From contig VCMS01000067.1 in the NCBI GenBank assembly GCA_022539475.1, forward strand, positions 124,001-188,000: a DNA stretch of 64,000 nt, read 5' to 3'. A program made the translations under genes and the position numbers. Below, one piece after another: positions 34,091 to 43,957 of this stretch. How positions within the stretch are numbered: position 1 is the first letter of the stretch; every line of letters begins with the position of its first letter. Under the pieces are notes generated by a model. The model was not told where the DNA came from. It did not search any database and was given only the letters and a program-made list of their open reading frames with translations. Source of the DNA: Gracilaria domingensis. Lineage: Eukaryota > Rhodophyta > Florideophyceae > Gracilariales > Gracilariaceae.

Positions 34091-34252
34091 AGAGCGCGTG
34101 CGCAACGGGTGGTAAAAGTTTTGAGGCGTTATGTTGGTTTTTACGTGTTGTAGCGTGTGTGGTCGGGTTTTGTGTTGGGGGGGGGGGAGGGGAGCGGCGC
34201 GCGCCGGGGGTTGGTGAGAGTTTTGGTATACAGCGCAATGGGAGCACGACGA

Positions 34253-34691
34253 CTATTGCGGCGGCAGCGCGTCACTGGCGGCGGGCGGCGGCGGGGCGAC
34301 GACGGCGGACACGCCCTCCGCGTGCGGCAGCTGGGAGGAGTTGGCGACGGCGGCGGCGGCGGCGGCGGCGGCGGCGACGGCGGCCGGCGGCGCGGCGGCG
34401 GGCTTGCCCTGCAGCAGGTTGCGCAGCTCGTTGTTCTCGGCCTCCAGGCAGCGGATGCTCTCCTCCAGCGTGGTGACGGTCTTGCGCGTCTCGCTGAGCT
34501 CGTTCTCCATGGCCTTGATGCGGCCCTTGCGGCGCTCGTTGCTGACGCGCGCGAGCTCGCGGTTGCGCAGCACGCGCTTGCGGTCGCGCGCCTTCTTCTC
34601 CTCGAGCGGGCGCTTCTTGGGGTTGGCGCCCGCGGGCGGCGCGGCGGGCAGCGGCAGCGGCGGCGGCGCGGCGCGCGCGGCGGGCGCGCGC

Positions 34692-34722
<31 letters not shown>

Positions 34723-34863
34723 GTGCGCGACGGGCACCACGACGGGCAGCGGCACGACGGGCGGCGCGACGGGCGGCGGCGGCGGCGGCGGCGCGGGCGC
34801 GGGCGCCGACACGCCCACGCCCAGCAGGTAGTCCAGGTCGGGCTGCTCGGCGGCGGGATCCAT
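34253..34863 (-). CDS. bZIP transcription factor, apparent frameshift in a CGG repeat
   Basis: The C-terminal half, read to TAG at 34253, has a bZIP: basic region KKARDRKRVLRNRELARVSN then ERRKGR, followed by leucine-zipper heptads (LSETRKTVTTLEESIRCLEAE and LRNLL) and an Ala-rich tail. The N-terminus with ATG 34863 (MDPAAEQPDLDYLLGVG, an acidic-hydrophobic patch that may activate transcription) lies in another frame. The frames meet in a (CGG)n/(GGC)n tract at about 34680-34725. The span is 611 nt, so one missing base restores 204 codons; sequencing error or a real indel are both possible. The invariant Arg of the N-x7-R core reads Asn here. It converges on the helicase gene across 162 bp. 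Confidence 0.7.
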
Positions 34864-36060
34864 GGCGGCGCGGCGCGGCGGCGGGCGCGCGCGGCGCGCG
34901 GCGCCGGCGCGCGCGCACAAGAGCGGCGCGCCGCGCGGCGCCACCGCGGCGCGCGGCGGCGCCATTGCCATTGCGGCGCGCCCAATCACGGCGCGCGGCG
35001 TGGCGCGCGCCACGCGGCGCAATTCTCAGCGCCAGCGGCGGCGTCAGCGCCGGCGGCGTCAGCGCCAGCGGCGCCGGCGCGGCGGCGACGGCGACGGCGG
35101 CGGCGACGGCGGCGCTGCCGCCGCCGCCGCCGCCGCCGCCGCCGCTGGCGGCGCCGGCGGCGGCGGCGCGGCGCGCGACGCGGCGTCGAACGCCAGCCGC
35201 GTGCACTGCGGCGTGGCGCCGCGCCCCGCGCGCCACAGCAGCGCCTCGCGCAGCGCGCCGCTCTCCGCGCCCGCGATGAACGCCGTGACGCGGCCGTCGG
35301 CGGCGGCCACGCAGCGCGCCGCGGCCGCCAGCTTGGCGCGCATGCCGCCCGTCACGTCGTGCGGCGCGGCGGCGGCCAGCGCGGCGGCGTCCGCCGGCGG
35401 CGCGCCGTGCGCGCGCGGCAGCGCCAGCGCGCCGCGCGCGTCGACGGCGACGCAGCGCACCAGCTCGCCGCCCGGGTGGCGCGTCAGCAGCCCGCGCACG
35501 TCCGTGACGAACACCACGCGCCGCACGCTGCCGAACGCGGCGGCCAGCCGCGCCGCCAGCGCGTCGCCCGACAGCACGCCCGTGCGGCCGTCCGCGCCGT
35601 ACGCCACGTCGCCGTGCAGCACCGGCACGTGCGCGCGGTCCAGCAGCGTGGCCACGAACTCGGCGCGCCGCCGCGCCGGCACCAGCAGCGGCGACACGCC
35701 CACCGCCGGCACGCCGCGCGCCAGCAGCGCCTCCACCACCGCGCCGTTGAGCGCGCGCACCGTCGCGTGCGTGCGCGCCACGCCCAGCGCCGACGCGTCG
35801 CCGCGCAGCAGCGCGTGCTCGGCCGCCTCCATGTGCCCGAACGACCCCGCGCCGTGGATCAGCACGAAGCCGATGCGCGCGCCGTGCAGCGCCGCCACCG
35901 CGTCCATGCACGCCGCGAAGCGCTCGGCGTGCAGCGTGTGGCGCTGCTGCTTGCGCGTCAGCGCCGACCCGCCCAGCTTGATGATCAGCTCCACCTGCGG
36001 CGGCGGCGCCGCCGCCCCCGCCCCCGCCCCCGCCCCCGCCCCCGCCGCTGCCGCGTCGCG
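34340..36060. repeat. Trinucleotide and hexanucleotide GC-rich repeat tracts
   Basis: Runs of CGG/GGC occur at about 34348-34395, 34693-34722, 34770-34802 and 35085-35170, and a GCCCCC run at about 36013-36047. They encode poly-Ala, poly-Pro or poly-Gly in the bZIP and kinase genes and make long open frames on all six frames, so ORF length is no guide to coding here. Confidence 0.85.
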
Positions 36061-36138
36061 CGCGTCCGCGCCGCCCGCCTCCGGCGGCGGCGCCGCCGGC
36101 GCGTGCGGGTCGCCGCTCGCGCTCGCGCCTGCGTCCAT
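35059..36138 (-). CDS. IPK: Isopentenyl phosphate kinase (amino-acid-kinase fold)
   Basis: 359 residues. IPK phosphorylates isopentenyl phosphate to isopentenyl diphosphate, the isoprenoid precursor; it belongs to the archaeal alternative mevalonate route and in plants recycles the monophosphate. Motifs in order: IIKLGGSALTRK (about 50-61), IHGAGSFGH with the substrate-binding His (about 85-93), HGDVAYG and VLSGD (about 168-182), FVTDVRGLLT (about 202) and DVTGGMRAK (about 252). The first 45 residues are Ala/Gly/Pro repeats and the last 45 an Ala/Pro/Arg tail, both from GC repeats; their extent is uncertain. ATG 36138 is the first before the domain. The codons end almost wholly in G or C, unlike genes on the left side of the window. 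Confidence 0.85.
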   Translation of the reverse strand: MDAGASASGDPHAPAAPPPEAGGADARDAAAAGAGAGAGAGAAAPPPQVELIIKLGGSALTRKQQRHTLHAERFAACMDAVAALHGARIGFVLIHGAGSFGHMEAAEHALLRGDASALGVARTHATVRALNGAVVEALLARGVPAVGVSPLLVPARRRAEFVATLLDRAHVPVLHGDVAYGADGRTGVLSGDALAARLAAAFGSVRRVVFVTDVRGLLTRHPGGELVRCVAVDARGALALPRAHGAPPADAAALAAAAPHDVTGGMRAKLAAAARCVAAADGRVTAFIAGAESGALREALLWRAGRGATPQCTRLAFDAASRAAPPPPAPPAAAAAAAAAAAPPSPPPSPSPPRRRRWR

Positions 36139-37411
36139 GCCAAGCGAACTCGGCGGTGCGTGCAGCCGGACGCGCGGCGGCGATGGCGGCGGCGGCGCAC
36201 ATACAGCGGCGGGCCCGAGTGCACGCGCCAACGCACGGACGCGCAGATCAGTTTGTGCTCGGCAGCTGACAGCGGCGCGCGCCAATCGGCGCGCGCCCGC
36301 CGATTGGCGCGCACCACGTGCTCGCCGTTTTACTGCCTGTCTTGAGGCGCCAAAGGCGACAGCGACGACACGCGGCAGCGCGTGGTGTCGCCGCCGGCAA
36401 CAGAATAAAGCAAACAGACCTTTGAGCGCCCTCCGAAAAGGAGAGCTCACGGCTTTTCTTTGGTCTCAGGTTACGGGCCTTAGTGACCGTAGCCCAACCC
36501 CATCGCCTTCACTCTCAGCAAGAACATTACGCTTTCAACAACGCCAAGACAACATAGATCAACAACTATACATCGAACAGCTGCTTCAACAAGCCAAGCA
36601 CACCAAGAACAAAACTTCACACTAAATTGCGAACACCGACCACATTTTCATTGCATCATCATCTACCGATAACACAAAACTCTACATACTATCATACAAT
36701 AACTTTACGTTCTTTAAGTTCGCTGTATTTATCAACGCCTCACTGCACGACTCTGTCCACTTGCTGGACATGCAAATTGTTCCTGAACCAATCACTTCCG
36801 CAAAAATTTCCGAACAACAAAGGAAAATTAATCAAATCAAACCCAGCATTATCAATTCTTTACTGGAAAACATATTCACCAAATGCTTCAAAACCTTTGT
36901 GACAATATCACTAAAACAAATACTCACTTCCATCAAACATCAAGTATTTAACAAAAACTAACAACACAACAACGTCCTTGATGCGGAAGCGAGATCCATT
37001 CTTTCTCTTCCTAGCAACGCCCTGGAGTACTGCATCGAACAAGATGACGCTGTTCGAACCAAAATGATCAACGCCAATCATCACAACGTCCAAAATGAAG
37101 CCACTACAGTAAATTGTATGATCCAAGGTTTATCTCTTCATCTGATTACAATAATCTTCGAGTTATGATGACCATAAACTCTCCAAACACCGTCCAACAC
37201 TTTGCGAACCAAATCAGACAAGCCATTCCTCTCCAGTAGAAATTTCTGACGAGGTCCCGCTACAATCTATCCGCACTTCAACCACAACCAATCACGTATG
37301 AATAACGTTGCTCACACCGCCCCATGTGCCGCGCACATGCACCAGCCTACAAGAACTGCCCTCGATTGTTATGCAAACTCCGAGAACGAGAGAAAGATAC
37401 GAAGATGTTTG
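36139..37411. other. Transition from GC island to A/T-rich transposon flank
   Basis: Composition drops abruptly from GC-rich (up to about 36390) to A/T-rich (36500-37300). The first 250 bases should hold the kinase promoter, with repeated GCGCGCC/CGCGCCAAT-like words. ORFs at 36627-36902 and 36761-36961 show no motif. I see no gene. Confidence 0.45.
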
Positions 37412-38393
37412 TGTGGTGCAAACGCAGGACACATGAAACACGCACAGGATGTCCGAAGTTTTGCTCCCTAGGAAATGGTTACTCAGCGGACGAGCCTCTG
37501 TTGACACCGCGGACCTGAGTGTAAGACCAGTAATGTACTGATAAACACCTACAGTGGTGAACGCAGAAAGTCTTACACCAGGAGAATAACCAGCCCAGAA
37601 CGGTGTAGAAGCGAAAAATACCGGAAAAGAAGTGATCCCGACACTCCGAGAGAAGATGTAGCCCAAGAAACAAGGGAAAAAGAGTTATGTACAAAAAGGA
37701 GACGCGGGTTGTGCAGACGCAGGCAACAGGCCCAACATCGCGGAGAAAGAGCAAGAAACAACCCAATACTGGGGCGGATATCTGTCCTGCAATCAGGAAT
37801 TAATATAAATAGTGCGCGGCAATATCGAACGGTATATACAGATTCTTTAGGAGTCCCAAGGGGATTGCGCGTACTTTTATCTGTTAAGGTAACTCTCCGG
37901 GCAGAGTAGTACACCGGCAAGGGCAGTAGCGCCTAGAGCCCACACTCAAGATGAGACTCAAGTGCCCTCTGATTCAAGTGGCAGTTCTCGAAGGAAAAGC
38001 TTAGTTACTTTACCATCAGATGGTGTTCAGCCGCCCCCGCACCTCTAGTACCCCAGGTGCAGGGCCGGTAGAATGATTACAGTAGTGCACCCCCGTACGG
38101 GTTGTACACGTACGCAACCCCATTTTTAGGGTGCCAAAATAAAGAAGAACTAACATATTCCCCAAAATACCCCGCTGGTGCACTAGCCATCCACCTCCAC
38201 GTGTCCACGCCCAGCCAGGAGCCTTGGCCCATGGACGCCCCTCTACGGGTTCTAATTAAGATTAAATTACCTAACGGTTGAAGACTCCTATAAGAGATGC
38301 ACCTCATAACTTCAAGTGCCACGTGCACGGGCACATCGCTCGTATATGAAGAGCTTCTTCGTCAAACACCCCTAGAATCCGGTTTGCTCCACA
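37412..38393 (-). repeat. LTR copy A (minus orientation) of the 970-bp LTR family
   Basis: Read on the minus strand it starts TGTGGAGCAAACC at 38393 and ends TTTGCACCACA at 37412. It matches copy B (49630-50592) over its length at moderate identity and shares blocks with copies C and D. Directly upstream on the same strand lies a gypsy RNase H fragment, as expected for a 3' LTR with integrase deleted. No target-site duplication is visible. Confidence 0.7.
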
Positions 38394-38890
38394 GAAGCGA
38401 GCAAAATGTCTTCACAGACATCATCCGACAGGGATACGACCCACTCTGTCTGGTCTTCCGCCGTGAAGCACGGTGTATCCAAATCGTCAACTGGTGCTGC
38501 TTCTGCGTTTGTTCCCAAACGGGATAGCGCATCTGCGTGCAGATTCAACGTTCCCTTTTTGTACGTAACTGTGAAATCGAATTTCGATATCCTCAAGCGC
38601 CAACCCATCAAGCGTCTTGATGGCTCAGCAATTTTCATAAGCCAACGGAGAGACGAGTGATCCGTATGCACCGTAAAATGGTTACTTATAATGTATGGCC
38701 TTAAGGTTGTTAAAGCCCATACAACGGCTAAGCAATCTTTCTCCGAGACCGAGTAGTTACGTTCTTGTACGTTTAAGGATCGAGATCAGTACTCAATTCG
38801 ATGTCGAACACCGTCTTCCGTGACCTGAAACAGGGCGCAAGCAACCTGGTGTGCACTGGCATCAGTATCTACTTCGAATGGAAGTCCTAG
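38394..38890 (-). pseudogene. Ty3/gypsy RNase H fragment
   Basis: The minus strand encodes VDTDASAHQVACALF, then NYSVSEKDCLAVVWAL, VHTDHSSLRWLM and LHADALSRL, the RNase H domain of gypsy pol. One in-frame TGA stands where the family has Trp in the EYWSRSL-like segment (about 38783-38785). The right end stops at about 38890, where a plus-strand copia sequence begins; the left end runs straight into LTR copy A. Confidence 0.8.
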
Positions 38891-41864
38891 GCCATGTCTG
38901 GATCCCACTCAATAATGGCACAGTCGTGGAAGCGTACCATGCTCCGCCTTTTGAATCTAATATTCTCCCGGTAGGTGTTCTGAGCGTGGACTTCGTACTG
39001 ACGTTCACGTCGACATTGCGCCCATTCAATGGTTGCTTCATAATGGACCCTAAGCGAAACTCCGAAGTCATTTGGGAAACAGAAATCAAGCAGGGCCTAT
39101 TCATTGTGGAATTGACCGACGACAACAAGCAAATCATTGTCCTGAACGCAAGCAATACTAAACAGGAGTTAGCTCTCGATTGGCACGGGCGCACTGGTCA
39201 TCTGCATCCAAGCAGGTACCAGGACTTGGAAAAAGTTATGGATTCTGTTTCTTATTTCCAACGTTCCATTCTCGAATCTCTGACGTGCGTACCTTGTCTC
39301 ACTGACAAGATGAAGCGCAATCCGCTCATCGCTAGGCCACGGTCTGTCTCCATCTCAAGCCCACTGAAGCTCATTCATATGGACCTGTCTGGCAAGATCT
39401 CACCCTCTCTCTCTGGCGCTATCTACGCTATGGCCGTTCTGGACGACTACACTTCAAAGTCGGACGTGTTCTTTCTCATGGACAAGACAGGTGCATCTGT
39501 CCTGAAGAACATTGAATGGTATAAGCGCCGCTCGGAACTCGAGCTCAACCACTCGTTCCGACTCAAGAATGTTCGCCTGGACGGGGCAGGTGAACACAAG
39601 AGCAACGAGTTGGATGTGTTCTGCCGCGATAATGGCATCAAACTGGACTTCTCTCCGGCATACGCCTCCGAATCAAACGGGGCTGCCGAGAAGCTCATCC
39701 AAGAGCATTGGACCCGGACTCGCGTTCTTCTCTTTGCGAGCAAACTCCCCATTTCCTTTTGGGCCGAGGCCATGAACCACGCGAACTGGCTTCGAAACCG
39801 GACACCGTCCTCACGCATCAAGGAACGGATTCCAATGTTGGAGTGGGACCCATCGACGAAGATCGACTTCTCTCACGTTCCAAACTTTGGACAGTCCGGC
39901 TATGCTTTCGTCTACCGCTCGAAGACGGTCCCAAATAAGAAGTTCCTTCCACGTTCCGTGCTCTCGCAATTCGTTGGCATGCAGAGTGACAACACACTTT
40001 TCCGCGTCTTCGTACCAGAGAAGAACTCTGTCGTGACGTGCAGGAACTTGGACTTCAAGCCGGTCAACTCCTCTCCACTTCCCAACATATCAAGCCTCGT
40101 TGAAGGTATCACGAGACAACAAGAGGCCGAGGAAGTGGAGGTGGAGCCAATTGAACAGCCGGATACAGAGAGAACGGACTTGGAAGAGCATCTTGTAAAA
40201 GCTTTCAGGACCATTACGCACAACTTCCCGCGCTTCTGGGTCTCAAGGAAGACACTCGATGACCAATCTGTACCGCATTCCTTCAAGGAAGCGTGCAGAG
40301 ACCCAGGATGGTGTGAAGCTATTGACCGCGAAATGAACGCCTTGGTCCGGCGAAAGATATGGGAACTCATCCCTCGCGAAGATTGGATGAAACTCGTGCC
40401 ATATACTTGGGTCTTCAAGAAGAAAATGCTCGATGGTATTGGAAAGAAGTTCTTGAAGAAGGCACGCTGCTGTCTACGGGGAGACAAGCAGAAGCCATTC
40501 ATCGACTTCGATCCACACAACACTTTCGCTCCTGTTGCCTGCCACGAAACTCTTCGTATTCTCCTGGCCGTATCGGCTGCGGAGAAACTTTTACTGGAAG
40601 GAGCTGAATATTTCGAACGCGTACCTCTACGGCAAACTGGATGTTCCAATCATCATGGAACAGCCAACCGACTCCACAGGCATCCAAGCCAAACCCGGTC
40701 ACGTCTGCAAACTACTCAACTCCCTCTATGGTGCTGTCCAAGCTGGGATTATCTGGGGCTCCCTCTTTTCGAACACAGTTCTATCATGCGGATTCGTGAC
40801 ATCGGCTCTCGACGCACGAGTCTTCATGTACCGTGAGGAAGACCGGTTCATTATTGTCGCAGTAATCGTTGACGACTGCGTCTTCGCTGCCAACAGCGTA
40901 AGCCTCTTAACATACTTCAAGGAAAGACTATCGGCAACCTTTGACGTGAAGCTGTATGGAGAGCTTAAGTCATTTATTGGTTGGAGTATCCAACGTTCTG
41001 TGCTTGGCATAAAGGTCACGCAATATGGCTACGCGATTCAACTGCTCAAGAAGTTTGGGATGGAACAATGCAACACCGTGCAGTCTCCCTTCCCATCCGT
41101 AGCCAACTTACTCCCGACGAGTGAGGACGAGCAAGCTCTCTCTACAGTGGATCACGCTAACTATAGGGCAGGAATTGGTGGACTTCTCTACATGGCTGTA
41201 TCTACAAGGCCGGATCTCTCTTTCCCGGTTTCGGCTCTTTCGAAGCATCTTCACAACCCTTGCGAGCGCCACCTCGCCTTGCTAAAGCGTCTCTTGAGGT
41301 ATATGGCTGGTACATTGGACTACGGACTCCACTACCGATCGAACATTCCGATTACTCCAGCCTCACTTCGTGCGTACGCTGACGCCGATTGGGGGGGATG
41401 TATAGAGACTCGAAAGTCTACTAGTAGATACTACTGGGTATGTAATCGTCGTCAACGACGCACCAATCATGTGGAAATCGAAGCGTCAGACCATCATTGC
41501 TCTCTCGTCTGCAGAAGCAGAGTACGTGGCTCTTTCTACATGCGCAAAAGACATCACATGGGTCCGAAAGATGTTTTGGGAATTCGCACACCAACAGCCT
41601 TGGAGCGAGAAGTTCTGCTATGAGGCTACAGAGACTATACTATACAGCTCGGCTGCACTTTCACTCACTATAAACTCTCAGATCCCTGGCGGCAACAAGC
41701 ACATTGACTTGAAGATGCACCATGTGAGAGATATGTTTGCTGAAAACATCATCAAGCTGCTGCACATTCCAACGAGTCTACAGATCGCTGAAATATTGAC
41801 AAGGTGTGCGACCCTCACTGATATACGGAGGATGGTCAGCTTGATGCATCTTGACTCGTTCTGA
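38891..41864 (+). pseudogene. copia integrase-reverse transcriptase-RNase H, two frameshifts
   Basis: Pre-integrase zinc region (WHGRTGHL ... CVPCLTDK), then an integrase core with HMDLSG, RLDGAGEHKS and the Glu in SNGAAEKLI, then RT. The frame changes near 40598 and again near 41426-41435, where ten extra bases (AGATACTACT) sit beside a similar sequence and look like a small local duplication. RT motif A reads LNISNAYL where copia elements have LDV.NAFL, so the first catalytic Asp is Asn; motif C is VIVDD. RNase H retains ADADWGG and SSAEAEYVAL. The TGA at 41862 ends pol just before the LTR. Confidence 0.85.
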
Positions 41865-41871
41865 GAAGAAT

Positions 41872-42200
41872 TGTTGGAACCACTGACTACTCCAACTGTG
41901 CTTCATATTTGTTTGTCTTCATTTGATATTGCGTGTTATCTTATAAGTGAATCTGTTCCATTTCTATCTTTTTTGTGTCTCACAATTCTTCTCCATTTTC
42001 CTACAAGTTAGCATAATCTTTTTTTCCACAGGGTTTTTGGTATGCTGCTCAGGTTTTAGAAATTTACTGGTGTGAGATGTTTTGTAGCCAAGTGTCTCCG
42101 TTTATTGACGTAGATATTTAAGTTTGCAACACGCCTGCAAGTTCTGAAAGACGCTCTTGTGGAAGAGATGAGCTTTGTGGCTAGCCATCTATGAGCTTTT
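41872..42200 (+). repeat. Presumed copia 3' LTR (start only)
   Basis: Begins TGTTGGAACCACTGAC directly after the purine tract that follows pol. It is T-rich, and no second copy exists in the window to fix its end. Confidence 0.5.
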
Positions 42201-43957
42201 CTCTTCGGCTCTTTATGTTTATGTGATTATGTATTTGGCAACTCTATGTGAGAGATGCGAAGTGGTGTAGGAAGAGTTGCGCTTCGCCTCGAGGGACGGT
42301 GTAACGCGCCAAAGACCTCTTGCGAGGCGAGCGCAGAGAACGCGCGCCACGTTTGTGACGGCGTTGCGGGGGCGCACAGTGGCGCCGCCCGTTGCGGCGC
42401 TTGGCACCAAATAAAATGCACGACGGTTCCGGCGAGTGCCCGACTCGCCGGCGGTCAACGCGTGCACCTTACCAATCCGCCCCACTCGCCCCGCACCGCC
42501 GCTGCCATCAATATGTACACAAGAGCATTGCACCAATTGAGAATAAGAGCATCCCCATCAGTACGGAGAAATCCAATCCAAAGCCAAAAATAAGTATCAA
42601 ATAGCCTCATTCTATTCGCCGTTCTAAAGGCAATCAATTTTTGGACCGCCATCTAATACAAAACCTTTCCTTGCAACGTCAAGGCCGCCACCAGCACCGA
42701 ATTACAATTACATTGTTTGCCAGCGGCTCTTCTTTCGACTCCACGCTCAGAGATGGTACTGAAATTCTCCCTCCCACCGCCAGGAACCTTGATTGCCAGC
42801 GCAGTCCTCAAAGGGCTTCTAGCTCCTTTGTCGCACACAAAATCCTTCCATTTCGTCCCAAAGCCAATCACAGCGCTTTCGTCGACTGTCGTGCCGGCGC
42901 TTATGCTCGTGCACTCAACGCCGTCTCACTATCTCCCACACCCGTGTTGGTGTCCTTTCGGTGCTTGCGCTTCTTTTCGTGCTCGCGGTCTTGTTTTTGG
43001 CCATGCCCGCACCCAGTTCTTTGTAGGAAACAACTGCAACCAATGATCGGGCTGTCGTCGCCCTGATTTCCCACTTTCACGCCTGTGCAGAAAACACTGT
43101 TGTCCTCCCACCCGCACACTTGGTATTGCCGCTGTCTTGTCGTTGCCTACGCCTTTCCCTAGGCTGTGGTTCCTACCTTTGCTGCACCCTCTTTTGTGCC
43201 CCCTAAGCGCCCGCACCGTTTACAAAAAGCTCTAATCTTTACGGCCACTGCCATACAACATATCGCCGTTAGCCTCGCACTCGCCGTTGTCCTTATTTTT
43301 ACCGTCATCACTCCTCCCGCCACCCCGATGCTTCCTTATTTCTCCCGCTTTGCTTTACATTCGCCGCCGCCGTCGTCCAAATAATAATAGCCCAGTCCTG
43401 GGCTTACGAAGCCAACCGTCGGCTGATTGGAGCCCTCGCTCTGAGCGACACCACTCGAGTGCTCTGTGCACTCCGCCCGCACGTTTAACAGCCCTCGTCC
43501 GCGGCTTCATCAACTCCCGAGCCCGCAGCTCTTCTTGCTTCGTCACCTCGCAGGCACACCTCGCTGAGCAAGATCGACAGCCGCCCGCCGCCCCGTGCGG
43601 ATTTTGCGTCGACTCCCAAACGCGTTGCTCTCTGTGAGGCGAACCTCACTACAACGGCAGACGTGTCAAAATCGTCGGACTTCATCGGCGCGTATCAACG
43701 CCCTACCTCTGCGAGTGTGACTGTGCCCGTGACCGTCCTATCCTCCCGCCCCATATGCAGCCTTACTAAGATTCAATGCTGCATCTTTTCGTTGTACACA
43801 CTGCTCTGCTGCGTGCTCCGCGCCAGTACGTTGTAGCAGTGTTCCACCCCGTCCTCAAAGAAGAGCCTCGTCAATGCTCAACAACAGAAGCTAAAACTAT
43901 CCTTTGCTTCTGAAGGACGTTTGAACGCAATAACACTCATAGGGGACCCTTCTTTGT
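42201..43957. other. Intergenic, C-rich, upstream of the Harbinger transposase
   Basis: Both strands have long open frames without recognisable domains (for example 42641-43066 and 43287-43637). A perfect 9-bp inverted repeat with a 5-base loop lies at 42429-42451 (CCGGCGAGT). The left terminal repeat of the Harbinger element is expected somewhere here but I could not identify it. Confidence 0.4.

Larger units (their letters stand above)
38891..42200 (+). mobile_element. Ty1/copia retrotransposon, 5'-truncated, with partial 3' LTR
   Basis: Pol order pre-integrase, integrase, reverse transcriptase, RNase H is that of Ty1/copia. Gag, protease and the 5' LTR are missing; the element abuts a gypsy fragment at about 38890. 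A purine-rich stretch ending GAGAAGAAT precedes TGTTGGAACC at 41872, a typical copia LTR start. The LTR's 3' end cannot be placed; 42200 is nominal. Confidence 0.8.

Noticed and set aside
32735-34105. 456-residue minus-strand ORF across the DEAD-box helicase
   Set aside because: It is antisense to a fully motif-supported helicase and consists of Arg/His/Leu-rich sequence without domains; its length comes from the high GC content.
34157-36625. Long plus-strand ORFs of 224 to 587 residues in the GC island
   Set aside because: All six frames are open in CGG/GCC repeats; these translate to poly-Ala, poly-Arg or poly-Gly, while bZIP and kinase motifs lie on the minus strand.
42255-43685. Several overlapping ORFs of 60-140 residues on both strands
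   Set aside because: They compete in the same C-rich DNA, carry no motif, and none has a distinguishing start context.
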